DNA of 21,009 nt from Candidatus Fermentibacterota bacterium (GTDB taxonomy: Bacteria; JAFGKV01), in NCBI GenBank assembly GCA_030620115.1, contig JAUXFG010000061.1, positions 1 through 21,009 on the forward strand, in the 5' to 3' direction. Shown here one piece after another: positions 7,923 through 15,601 of the stretch. The position numbers and the translations under genes are program-made. Under the pieces are notes generated by a model that saw only the letters and a list, made by a program, of their open reading frames with translations, had not been told where the DNA came from and searched no databases. Every line of letters starts with the position of its first letter. The stretch's first letter is position 1.

Positions 7923-8022
7923 AGATTCTTCGGTTGCTCCGCTCCCTCAGAATGATACGTCTCTTCACGTCCAATGCCAACCGCATTTGTCATTCTGAGC
8001 GACTGCAAGAAGCGAAGAATCT
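7923..8022. mobile_element. 100-base inverted-repeat element (MITE-like)
   Basis: Two 33-base arms (7923-7955 and 7990-8022) are inverted copies matching at 26 of 33 positions, with the outer ten and inner ten bases identical (AGATTCTTCG outside, CTCAGAATGA inside). A 34-base centre joins them. The arms contain the motif CATTCTGAGCGA...GAAGAATCT, which I recognise as a very widespread intergenic repeat in many bacterial genomes; that recognition is from memory. No transposase is encoded, so it would be non-autonomous. CAGATT-type repeats lie on both sides. Confidence 0.6.
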
Positions 8023-8037
8023 CTCCCATATTCTCCC

Positions 8038-8066
8038 CAGATTCCAGATTATAGATTGCAGATTCC
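8038..8066. repeat. CAGATT-type repeat, right copy
   Basis: Degenerate units CAGATTCCAGATT, ATAGATTGCAGATTCC. It shares two 13-base words with the left run at 7871-7900, in the same orientation but different order. It ends 15 bases from the stop codon of the cyclophilin gene. Confidence 0.6.
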
Positions 8067-8081
8067 TAATTCCTGTTCTGA

Positions 8082-8690
8082 TTAGCCAACCATCATCGCC
8101 TTCTCGATCACCACAGGTTCTTTGGGCACATCTCCATGCGGACCTACCGTCGTAGTCGGCACAGATCGTATGGCATCTACCACATCGAGCCCCTCGATCA
8201 CACGCCCAAACACCGCATAACCGAAGCTGCCAGGTCCCTGATAGTCAAGGTTTGAATTGTCAACTACATTGATGAAGAACTGACTCGTGGCGCTATGAAC
8301 AGCCTGCGTACGGGCCATGGCAATGGTTCCTCTCAAATTCTTGAGTCCATTGTCAGCCTCGTTCTTGATCGGCGCCTTGGTTTGCTTCTTCTTCATGTCA
8401 GTCGTGAAGCCGCCTCCCTGAATCATGAAACCCTCGATCACCCTATGGAATATCGTTCCATCATAGAGACCATCGTTGACATACGATTCGAAGTTGGCGA
8501 CACTGATCGGCGCCTTGGCGCGATCAAGCTCGATCTTGATATCGCCCAGTGACGTCTTCAGGAGAGCCACGGGTTTTTCACCGAGAACGGACTGCGACAC
8601 CGGCTGATCGCTCTGATCCGTTCGGGCGCAGCCCGGTATTAATGGAAGAATCAGTGAGAAGGCCATGAATAGGATAAGAATTCGAGACAT
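8082..8690 (-). CDS. Cyclophilin-type peptidyl-prolyl isomerase, predicted lipoprotein
   Basis: A 202-residue protein with an N-terminal signal and lipobox ending LIPGC (Cys21), followed by a short linker and a cyclophilin domain from about residue 41. Catalytic-site features are present: [14 protein letters not shown] with Arg83 and Gln91, GTIAMAR (121-127) and SQFFINV (136-142); [16 protein letters not shown] completes the barrel. Such enzymes speed cis-trans isomerisation of Xaa-Pro bonds; the lipobox places this one in the envelope, where it would help fold exported proteins. Proline at -2 of the lipobox is unusual. The frame is open to 8717, but ATG 8690 has GGGAGAG about nine bases upstream and starts directly with the signal peptide. 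It probably has its own promoter, being set apart from the lipoprotein gene upstream. Confidence 0.9.
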   Translation of the reverse strand: MSRILILFMAFSLILPLIPGCARTDQSDQPVSQSVLGEKPVALLKTSLGDIKIELDRAKAPISVANFESYVNDGLYDGTIFHRVIEGFMIQGGGFTTDMKKKQTKAPIKNEADNGLKNLRGTIAMARTQAVHSATSQFFINVVDNSNLDYQGPGSFGYAVFGRVIEGLDVVDAIRSVPTTTVGPHGDVPKEPVVIEKAMMVG

Positions 8691-8717
8691 AATCGTTCTC
8701 TCCCTGGTTTGGGCCAT

Positions 8718-8745
8718 TGTGTACGGGCAAAATGAACCACATCAA
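8718..8745 (-). promoter_or_regulatory. Possible promoter for the cyclophilin gene
   Basis: On the minus strand TTGATG (8740-8745) and TACACA (8718-8723) are 16 bases apart and end 27 bases before ATG 8690. The match to a sigma-70 type promoter is weak. It is listed because the gene lies 111 bases after the previous stop codon and needs some start signal. Confidence 0.25.
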
Positions 8746-8801
8746 AAACATCCTTTCCATGTATGATGGATCTCGGAAGAAAGCACGCGTCAAGACTGAT
8801 G

Positions 8802-10118
8802 TCAGCGATCAGCTAATGCTGGATCACCCTCGCCGCCTGCCGAGCCTGGGAACGAAGCACAATTGATCATCGTGCAGACACGCAAGCATCGAAGGTCGGG
8901 CTCTGCGGTAGAAACAATACGCCGCAACTGATCCAACATGTTCTCGGCTTCAGAAATGCCGGAGCATCCGAGGGCAGCCATCCACGTCTTGGTTGTGCCC
9001 CCCAAGGCTCCGGCCCAGTAGAGCAACTCCCCTGCGGCACATGCAGATCCAAGGTCGGCAGTCTCTTCCATCAAAGGCCCCGTGGCATCCCGGCACCAAT
9101 CCTTGAGGATACTGCAAACCCGTCCTCGAGTCAGTGAATCTTGGTCAGACAGGCTACCCACCATCAGGGCCGCAGCTTGCGGCCGAAGAAACAGAGAGAG
9201 CGTATCGGCAACTGCGAGAAGAGATCTCATCATTGTCTGTGGCGCGGGGGTGGACGAAAGCACTTCGTTGCCGCGATTCCAGCCCCGAACCAGAAAAAAT
9301 GTTGCCTCTACATCCATGGCCATTCCCCGCCGCCGCACAGGGAAACCCCCGGAGTAGGGATCAAGCCAGCTCCGATTGCATAGCGCCCAGAGTTCCTTTT
9401 CCCACCCCTGGTCCCACGCCACGATCTCGCGGGTGAGCCATCGAAGTCGAAGGAGCCAGGCCAACGCCTTCAATTCATCAGGAAACGACGTCTTCTCTGC
9501 CCGTTCCAATGCCTGTTCAAGAATCTCTCTGGCCTGTCGCGGATCATGGATGATGCCCAAAACCAGCAACCGATGACGCAACTCCGGTATACGATCATTG
9601 ATGGCAAGAGCATCCAGGACCCGGGCTGTTTCTCCGATGTGAAGCCAAAGAGGAGCCTCATCCGGCGCCCATGATCCAGTGGACTCCTGCTGACGCTCCA
9701 GCAGCCAGGACCGCAGCTCGGCAAGATTATGCGGTGCATGTCGCTGCTTCCACTTCGCCCGTGCGAGAGCGGTTCGCCACCTGGCAAATACCCTCGCGGT
9801 GGCCAGCGGATCATCCTCCACTAGCCTGCTCCATCGCGCCCACGCTCGGTATTGTTGGCCTAGCATGTCCCCTTCCACGGTACCCAACGAACGCGAACGC
9901 TCTCGTAGTTTGTCTTCAGTGGCAGCCTGCTTCTCTATAAAATGGGCACGCGGAGCCTCACGCGCTTGAGGGGCCAGTTCCCAATACTCCGGAGTCCCGA
10001 ACCGGACCTTGCGATCCCCGCATCCGAGGGTCCCCCCAAGTGCGAGCCAAAGGGGAAGCCAGCGCAAGCTCACGCGAGCAACTCCACGGAGTGAATCTGT
10101 TCTCATGTCAAGGCGCAT
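8802..10118 (-). CDS. Unrecognised predicted lipoprotein, helical
   Basis: A 438-residue protein I do not recognise. A basic N-terminus and a hydrophobic segment end in GGTLGC (Cys33), a likely lipoprotein signal. The rest is rich in Arg, Ala, Leu, Trp and Glu and appears mostly alpha-helical. The middle (about 195-260) reads like helical repeats (DPRQAREILEQALERAEKT, ELKALAWLLRLRWL). A cysteine-containing C-terminal part follows, with SACAAGELLYW, MAALGCSG and LRCLRVCTMINC. No catalytic motif is evident. ATG 10118 overlaps the end of the FGE-like gene; ATG 10106, one base after that gene's stop, is an equally good start and gives a more compact signal peptide. Its position directly after the FGE-like lipoprotein suggests the two work together in the envelope. 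Confidence 0.75.
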   Translation of the reverse strand: MRLDMRTDSLRGVARVSLRWLPLWLALGGTLGCGDRKVRFGTPEYWELAPQAREAPRAHFIEKQAATEDKLRERSRSLGTVEGDMLGQQYRAWARWSRLVEDDPLATARVFARWRTALARAKWKQRHAPHNLAELRSWLLERQQESTGSWAPDEAPLWLHIGETARVLDALAINDRIPELRHRLLVLGIIHDPRQAREILEQALERAEKTSFPDELKALAWLLRLRWLTREIVAWDQGWEKELWALCNRSWLDPYSGGFPVRRRGMAMDVEATFFLVRGWNRGNEVLSSTPAPQTMMRSLLAVADTLSLFLRPQAAALMVGSLSDQDSLTRGRVCSILKDWCRDATGPLMEETADLGSACAAGELLYWAGALGGTTKTWMAALGCSGISEAENMLDQLRRIVSTAEPDLRCLRVCTMINCASFPGSAGGEGDPALADR

Positions 10119-10890
10119 CCCGCGCGCATCTGAAACCTACCCCTTGAATCGCCTTCGATGGGTAGTGGTGTCCCCTGAATGCGCATCTCATGGTGAGTGA
10201 ATCAGTCTTGAAACTGCCCCCTCGGAGAACCCGATATCTCCCGTCAAATACCGGCCCATGCGGATCCCGCTCAGGCGAGGAAGCATAGTAATCCCGGGCG
10301 AACGCATCAGCGACCCACTCCCATGCGTTTCCCGCCATATCCAAAACACCGTACGGGCTTGCTCCCATGGGAAAGCTCCCCACTGGGGTGAGCGAATCCG
10401 AACTGCAGTTTGCGAACCCGGGACGAAAGTCGGCGCCCCACGGATATGCCAGGCCCCCAGTACCACAAGCGGCCTTTTCCCATTCCGCTTCAGTAGGTAA
10501 TCGCACACCACGCCAGAGAGCAAAATCGCGAGCCCCTCTCCAGGTCACTGTTGAGACAGGGTATCGCTCATAACCCTGCTCCACCATGAACTTCCGCCCT
10601 TTGCGGAATATGCGGCTTCCATTCTCCCCAAGCGACAGTTCGCCCGCCGCTTCGGGCTCGGCATTGAGAAACTCGGCAAACTCCTGGTTCGTCACCTCAT
10701 GCCGATCGATAAAGAATGAAGACAAAAAGATCCTATGAACGGGGATTGCCTCATCTCCACACAGGGAATCCCCCATCCAAAAGGCTCCCTCCTTCACCTC
10801 CACCATGTCTTCAGAAAATGAGGGCTTCTGCTCTCCACATGAAAACAGTGTTATCACAACAATGAGCCCAAGTGAATGTACATATCTCAT
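10108..10890 (-). CDS. Formylglycine-generating-enzyme-like (SUMF1) lipoprotein
   Basis: A 260-residue protein with a signal and lipobox ending LFSC (Cys18) and then one FGE-sulfatase domain. Family landmarks in order: MVEVKEGAFWMG (29-40), HEVTNQEFAEFLN (64-76), YPVSTVTWRGARDFALW (110-126), RLPTEAEWEKAA (130-141), YPWG (149-152), SPYGVLDMAGNAWEWV (178-193), VLRGGSF (221-227), RCAFR (235-239) and GFRCA (252-256). True enzymes that convert sulfatase cysteine to formylglycine carry a cysteine pair between RGGS and RCAxR. Here that segment is FKTDSLTM, with no cysteine, so this is more likely a non-FGE paralogue (a binding or structural domain) than a sulfatase maturase. Its ATG overlaps the leuS stop by four bases (ATGA). 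Confidence 0.88.
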   Translation of the reverse strand: MRYVHSLGLIVVITLFSCGEQKPSFSEDMVEVKEGAFWMGDSLCGDEAIPVHRIFLSSFFIDRHEVTNQEFAEFLNAEPEAAGELSLGENGSRIFRKGRKFMVEQGYERYPVSTVTWRGARDFALWRGVRLPTEAEWEKAACGTGGLAYPWGADFRPGFANCSSDSLTPVGSFPMGASPYGVLDMAGNAWEWVADAFARDYYASSPERDPHGPVFDGRYRVLRGGSFKTDSLTMRCAFRGHHYPSKAIQGVGFRCARDAP

Positions 10891-13358
10891 TTCGCCACCA
10901 AACTAAGGAGTCTCCCAGAAACGTAGAATATCTTCGCAGGATCCTTGTACCCGAGATGTCTCTGTACTGCATCGGATTCCAAGGCCCGCTCCACAACCTG
11001 TTGCTCCTCATAGTCAGCAGGCACGAGGATCTTGTCTCGAACCTTCCCATTGATTTGAACCACCACCAGAACTTCTTCCCGAACCAGAGCATCCTTCTCC
11101 CAGGAGAGCCAGGGTTGCTCATGAATACTTCCCGAACGGCCCATTGCCTCCCATAGCTCCTCCGAGATGAACGGGGTCATGGGTGACATCAGCCGGATAA
11201 GAATCTCGAGACCTTCGTTCCAGAGGGATCCGGCAGAAAGACGCTGATCTCTGAGCCCATAGAGGTAGTTCACGAACTCCATGAGCGCGGCCACACCTGT
11301 GTTGAACTCCAGCCTGTCGATATCGTTGGAGACCTTCTTGATGGTCTTGTGGAGGTGGTATAGGAACTCCTTCTCGAGCTCTGGCGCCGGGGCATTTCCC
11401 GGCGCTGCTGTGCCGGTTGACTCGGTCACCAAGACCCATACTCGCTTCAGAAATCGATAGATCCCCGCAATGCCGGCCTCCGACCATGCCATCTCCGCCT
11501 CGAACGGTCCCATGAAGAGGATATAAAGCCTCAATGCGTCCGTACCGTACTTCTGAGCCATCTCATCCGGGGTCACGATATTGCCAAGGGATTTCGACAT
11601 TTTTCGTCCATCCTCGCCCAGCAGCATTCCTTGGTTCTTCAGCACCGAAAATGGTTCATCGAAGTCAACCAAACCGGCATCATACATGACCTTGGTCCAG
11701 AATCTGGCATACAGGAGATGCATCACTGCATGCTCCGCACCGCCCACATAGAGATCCACAGGCAACCAAAGACGAAGCGCCTCAGATGATACTGGCGCGG
11801 AGTCTTCCTTGGGCGAGGCGAATCGCAAAAAATACCAGGAAGAGCATGCAAACCCATCCATGGTATCGGTCTCACGGCGCGCCTTTCGACCGCATTGCGG
11901 ACACGAGGTCTCTACCCATTCCCGGCATCGTGCCAGTGGCGATTCCCCGCTTTCATCCGGCTGGAAGTCCGCCAATTCAGGAAGAACCACAGGGAGATCT
12001 TCCTCTGGCACGGGAACTACACCACATTCCGGACAGTGAATGAGCGGTATGGGGGCACCCCAATAGCGCTGCCGACTGATGAGCCAATCATGAATCCTGT
12101 AGTCCACGGTACGCTCACCGAATCCATGCTGCTCCGCGAACTCACCCATCTTGGCCTTTGCTTCATCGGAGGCAAGCGCGGTGAATTGTCCGCTGTTCAC
12201 CAGAAATCCCGATGCTTCCATGGCCTCTGAGATCTCTCCGTGGGTGGAGCCGTCAGGAGAGATCACTTCAACAACAGGGAGGGAGTGCTCGCGAGCGAAC
12301 GCAAAGTCTCGTGCGTCATGGGCAGGAACCGCCATGATTGCTCCGGTTCCATAATCCATAAGCACGTAGTCAGCCACGAAGATAGGAATCCTCTCCTCAT
12401 TGAAGGGATTGACGGCATGGGCTCCGGTGAAAATCCCCGTTTTCTCCTTCTCTATGGCCGCCTTCCGCTCAGTATCGCTCTTGCGTTTGGCCGCGGCAAC
12501 GTAGCCTTCTACCTCGGTGCGTTGCGCAGCGTGGGTAATGACCGTCACCAGAGGATGTTCAGGAGCAATAACGCAGAAGGTGGCGCCAAAGATCGTGTCA
12601 ATCCTGGTGGTAAAAACCGGCATATCGTGAGATCCGCCGCGCTCATCATGGGCGTCGAACACAATCCGCGCGCCTTCGGAGCGGCCGATCCAGTTCCGCT
12701 GCATGGCCTTGATGCCCTCGGGCCAATCGACGTTCTCCAGGTCGGCAAGCAGACGGTCGGCGTATGCCGTGATACCGAAATACCACTGCTCCAGGTGCTT
12801 CTTGGTCACCTCACTCTCACACCGCCAACAGATACCATTCGATGCCTGCTCATTGGATAGTACGATCTGGCATTGGGGACACCACCACTGAGGATGGAGG
12901 CCTCGGTACGTGAGCCCTCTGTTATGGAGCAATAGGAAAAACCACTGCGTCCACCGATAGTACCGCGGATCCGTGCTGAACACCTCCCTCTCCCAATCGT
13001 AGGAAAGCTCAAGAAGCTTCATCTGCCTGCGATAGTTCGCTGCGTTATCCGCAGTGGTCACGGCAGGATGCTGTTGCACCCTGAGTGCGTACTCCTCAGC
13101 CGGCTGCCCAAAGGCGTCCCAACCCATGGGGTGAAGCACATTGAATCCCTCCATGCGTTTCTTACGGCTGATGACGTCAGTGGGGACGTAGTTTCTCCCA
13201 TGTCCAACCGAAAGGCCTGCTCCTGATGGGTAAGGAAAAAAATCGAGACAGTAGAACTTGGGTCTTCCTACGACTTCCCTTGTGCGATACAGCCCGGTCT
13301 CTTCCCAGGCGGGCCGCCACTTCATCTCCAAACCGACAAAATCATATGCCCTGCTCAT
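10887..13358 (-). CDS. leuS: Leucyl-tRNA synthetase
   Basis: An 823-residue class I aminoacyl-tRNA synthetase that charges tRNA-Leu with leucine in the cytoplasm; the length is usual for bacterial LeuRS. The HIGH-type signature is in PYPSGAGLSVGHGRNY (42-57). A zinc-finger-like CPQC...CWRC lies at 160-180. The editing (CP1) domain shows TTRIDTIFGATFCV (250-263) and GTGAIMAVPAHDARD (337-351), so proofreading should be intact. A second cysteine set is at 442/445 and 486/489, SSWYFLR follows near 506, and KMSKS is at 586-590 in GEDGRKMSKSLGN. The helical anticodon-binding and C-terminal domains fill the remainder. ATG 13358 has GAGAGG seven bases upstream. The gene heads a block with two lipoprotein genes, which is an odd partnership. 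Confidence 0.98.
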   Translation of the reverse strand: MSRAYDFVGLEMKWRPAWEETGLYRTREVVGRPKFYCLDFFPYPSGAGLSVGHGRNYVPTDVISRKKRMEGFNVLHPMGWDAFGQPAEEYALRVQQHPAVTTADNAANYRRQMKLLELSYDWEREVFSTDPRYYRWTQWFFLLLHNRGLTYRGLHPQWWCPQCQIVLSNEQASNGICWRCESEVTKKHLEQWYFGITAYADRLLADLENVDWPEGIKAMQRNWIGRSEGARIVFDAHDERGGSHDMPVFTTRIDTIFGATFCVIAPEHPLVTVITHAAQRTEVEGYVAAAKRKSDTERKAAIEKEKTGIFTGAHAVNPFNEERIPIFVADYVLMDYGTGAIMAVPAHDARDFAFAREHSLPVVEVISPDGSTHGEISEAMEASGFLVNSGQFTALASDEAKAKMGEFAEQHGFGERTVDYRIHDWLISRQRYWGAPIPLIHCPECGVVPVPEEDLPVVLPELADFQPDESGESPLARCREWVETSCPQCGRKARRETDTMDGFACSSWYFLRFASPKEDSAPVSSEALRLWLPVDLYVGGAEHAVMHLLYARFWTKVMYDAGLVDFDEPFSVLKNQGMLLGEDGRKMSKSLGNIVTPDEMAQKYGTDALRLYILFMGPFEAEMAWSEAGIAGIYRFLKRVWVLVTESTGTAAPGNAPAPELEKEFLYHLHKTIKKVSNDIDRLEFNTGVAALMEFVNYLYGLRDQRLSAGSLWNEGLEILIRLMSPMTPFISEELWEAMGRSGSIHEQPWLSWEKDALVREEVLVVVQINGKVRDKILVPADYEEQQVVERALESDAVQRHLGYKDPAKIFYVSGRLLSLVAK

Positions 13359-13785
13359 CGTACTACCTCTCTTCGTCTCCCCCTAATGCACATCGCGGAG
13401 AAGGCGTTCCCCCTGTTCTCGTGTCGCAAGAGTCTCATATGGCTGATGGTGCACGGGTCACTGAATCATGCATTGCGGCAATCGCCCCATCGGTATCTAT
13501 TCCGGAGATCCACCGGTTCCTACCAAAACAGTCTTGGTGATCCCGCGGTGCTATGCGGAGGAGACAGAAGCCAATGACTCACGATTCGTCACATTTCAAC
13601 AAGTTCCGCCGTCCGACCTCATCCCCCTTTGCAAAGGGGGATTGAGGGGGATTTTTCGATGCTGTCCGCATCTATCCAAATATCGCGTCGATTCGTCACT
13701 AGGAAAAGCATCAGGCAATCCTCAGCTTTCCTCGTCACTTCTCTGTCCGGTGATACCCTATGGTTGGAATGCCCGTGCCAGACGT
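13359..13785. other. 427-base intergenic region upstream of leuS
   Basis: No gene with a ribosome-binding site is visible on either strand. The clearest element is the long palindrome at 13621-13642 with a following GGGGGATT echo. The minus strand, which would be the leuS leader, contains ACCGCGG at about 13543, but not the full T-box consensus. I see no clear terminator after the TPR gene and no strong promoter before leuS. The rest of the region shows nothing I recognise. Confidence 0.65.
13621..13656. repeat. 22-base perfect palindrome with GGGGGAT echo
   Basis: Bases 13621-13642 form a perfect palindrome centred on TTTGCAAA with five-C and five-G arms. It is followed by ATTGAGGGGGATTTTT, which repeats the GGGGGAT arm. 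The word CCCCCTTTGCAAAGGGGG is, from memory, a very common intergenic repeat in many bacteria. On the plus strand the T run comes after the second G-arm, so a bidirectional terminator role is possible but weak. Confidence 0.6.
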
Positions 13786-15558
13786 CTATCCTCCTGCATA
13801 GATGAGGCTGTCGATGACCGCTTGCAGCCGCTCGGGCTCTGCAGATAGAAGCCGGATCTTCTTCTCCACGTAGTTAGCCCGGTCGGTCTCGCCCCTTTGC
13901 TGGAAGAGCGGCAAGGCCTTCTCCATGTATGCCTTGGCTTCTTTGACTTTCTCGATGGCATCCAGCAGCATCTTCTCCGCTTCCTCATAGCGTTTCTCAT
14001 AGTCGATGCTTGTATCTTCCACATGACGCTTCGCACGCTCCTCCAACTCCTCCGCCTCCCGCTCCTTCAGCTCGCCGGCAACCATCATGGGAAGTGGTTC
14101 TCCGGGTGCTTTCCGCAAGGCGTCGACCGAGTGCCTCCTGGCCATCTTGAGATTGCCGGTTTCCATGTAGGCGATGGTGATGGCCACCAAAGCATTCACG
14201 TTCTCCGGATCATGCTCCACCATGCGTTGCAATCGCCCAATTGCTTCTTGCTGTCTCCCCAACGCCATGAGGACTTTCACCTGTCGCCCAATCACTTCAG
14301 GAGATTCCGGATCTACCTGTTCCCACTCTTTGTACACATCAAGCGCACCCTCGTACTCACCAATATCGTACAGCGCTTTCCCCAGGATATCATAGATGGG
14401 AGCAGCGGAGAGCCCGGCGTCCTTGATGACAAAACGGATCGCCTCCTTGACGAGATCGATGATCTGTGGCCGGGAGAAGCCAAGAGTATCCTGCCCAGCG
14501 ACATCGAATTCCCCTAGCACCAGGTATTCAGATCCGGAAGGAATCAAGCGTCTCCACGCATACGATTGAGTGGAGTCCTCCCGGACCACGTCATAGTAAA
14601 CTTTGAAGGCCTTGCCAAGATCACCAGTATCCTCATAGATGCGCGCTAGCGCGCTTCGATAGGCAGGATCGTCATGAATGGCTAAGGCCAGATCCATCTT
14701 CTCCACAGCCTGCTCCATCTCACCCAAAGCTCTGAGGCATTGAGCACAATTGTAGTATGCGGGGTGATAGGAACTATCCGCCTCCATCGACTTGTGGAAG
14801 TACGGAAGAGCCTCCTCAAATCTCTCCTCGCGCTGAAGAAGCACTGCCTTGTAGTAGTAGGCCTGCCCAATGCGGGGATCCAGTTCGATGGTCTTGTCCA
14901 CGAGGGCCATAGCGTCATCATACTGTTCCATAGCATAGTGCGCCGCCACCCGCCCGATCCATGCGGCGCCGCAGGAAGGATCGATGGCCGTGGCCTGCTC
15001 AAAGTTCAGGAGCGCATTCTCATTGTCCCCGGATTGCAAATACTGAAGCCCTATCTGGTATGATCTGTCGGCCTGGGCACGGGCGAAGCCCTGGGCCTCT
15101 TCAGCAACCTGCTGGGCGAACTGCTGGAGGCTCTTCTTATTGTCTTCGATATCGATACCCTTCACGATCGCCATCTGGGCTGTTTCTACCTGCAGTACCC
15201 GCAAGGTGATCTTGTACTTCCTGCCGAGCTTGACTGCAAAGCCCATGACCATGAAGTCTGCGTCGAGCTGCTTGCCCAACTCCGCAGCAACGGAATCGGG
15301 TTCGGCGTAGGTCATGGGGAATTCCAAGGATTTGGAGAGCTTCTTGAGTTCCTTCTCGGAGACCACTTCCATCTGTGGAAGCTCTTCCAATGCAGAACGG
15401 ATATACTTGGATGCCTTCTTGCCAAATGACGCATACTGAGAGGAAGAGACATCCAGATTCATCACTATGACCTTCTTGGTGTTATCCCCGAAGGAAACAC
15501 CCGCCAGCGTGACGAAGATCACGACGGCCATTCGCGTGAGGGCTCCTGTTCGTTTCAT
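13786..15558 (-). CDS. Exported TPR-repeat protein with FlgO/CsgG-like N-terminal domain
   Basis: A 590-residue protein with a signal peptide (residues 1-24; no lipobox). Residues about 27-150 look like the domain shared by FlgO- and CsgG-type outer-membrane-associated proteins: a first strand KKVIVMNLD, then VVSEKELKKL, AAELGKQLDADFMVMGFAVKLG and a last strand ITLRVLQVET. Tetratricopeptide repeats follow at about 163-330 and 385-485, with AaxxYxxAxxxYxxAlxxdP-type units such as NALLNFEQATAIDP. The C-terminal 100 residues are highly charged and probably coiled coil. It should act outside the cytoplasm as a protein-interaction scaffold. ATG 15558 was chosen over an upstream ATG at 15594 because it has a perfect ribosome-binding site and begins the signal peptide. 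It follows the activase C-terminal gene by 43 bases. Confidence 0.85.
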   Translation of the reverse strand: MKRTGALTRMAVVIFVTLAGVSFGDNTKKVIVMNLDVSSSQYASFGKKASKYIRSALEELPQMEVVSEKELKKLSKSLEFPMTYAEPDSVAAELGKQLDADFMVMGFAVKLGRKYKITLRVLQVETAQMAIVKGIDIEDNKKSLQQFAQQVAEEAQGFARAQADRSYQIGLQYLQSGDNENALLNFEQATAIDPSCGAAWIGRVAAHYAMEQYDDAMALVDKTIELDPRIGQAYYYKAVLLQREERFEEALPYFHKSMEADSSYHPAYYNCAQCLRALGEMEQAVEKMDLALAIHDDPAYRSALARIYEDTGDLGKAFKVYYDVVREDSTQSYAWRRLIPSGSEYLVLGEFDVAGQDTLGFSRPQIIDLVKEAIRFVIKDAGLSAAPIYDILGKALYDIGEYEGALDVYKEWEQVDPESPEVIGRQVKVLMALGRQQEAIGRLQRMVEHDPENVNALVAITIAYMETGNLKMARRHSVDALRKAPGEPLPMMVAGELKEREAEELEERAKRHVEDTSIDYEKRYEEAEKMLLDAIEKVKEAKAYMEKALPLFQQRGETDRANYVEKKIRLLSAEPERLQAVIDSLIYAGG

Positions 15559-15564
15559 TGTTGC

Positions 15565-15571
15565 TCCTCCT
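15565..15571 (-). promoter_or_regulatory. Strong ribosome-binding site of the TPR gene
   Basis: AGGAGGA on the minus strand, six bases ahead of ATG 15558. It is one of the best ribosome-binding sites in the window. It settles the start of the TPR protein and excludes the upstream in-frame ATG at 15594. Confidence 0.75.
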
Positions 15572-15601
15572 GTAGTGTGATAAGAAAATAGCATCCGTCT
15601 T

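Larger units (their letters stand above)
7497..8081. other. 585-base repeat-rich intergenic region
   Basis: No real gene is visible. Translations of this stretch give low-complexity, Arg/Ser-rich strings without ribosome-binding sites. From left to right it holds a possible promoter and palindrome (7533-7558), unremarkable DNA to about 7640, the family A hairpin repeat (7687-7716) within a longer repeat-like block (about 7640-7800), short CCAGCAAT repeats (7824-7845), and a 33-base inverted-repeat element bounded by CAGATT-type repeats (7871-8066). It separates the cyclophilin gene from the glycosyltransferase block. Confidence 0.75.

Noticed and set aside
7871-8066. CRISPR-like array of CAGATT repeats
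   Set aside because: The units are short, degenerate and unevenly spaced with no uniform spacers, and no cas genes are present.
13537-13560. T-box-like ACCGCGG in the leuS leader (minus strand)
   Set aside because: The bases before it read TAGC rather than the required TGGN, no stem I or specifier loop can be traced, and no competing terminator is visible before leuS.
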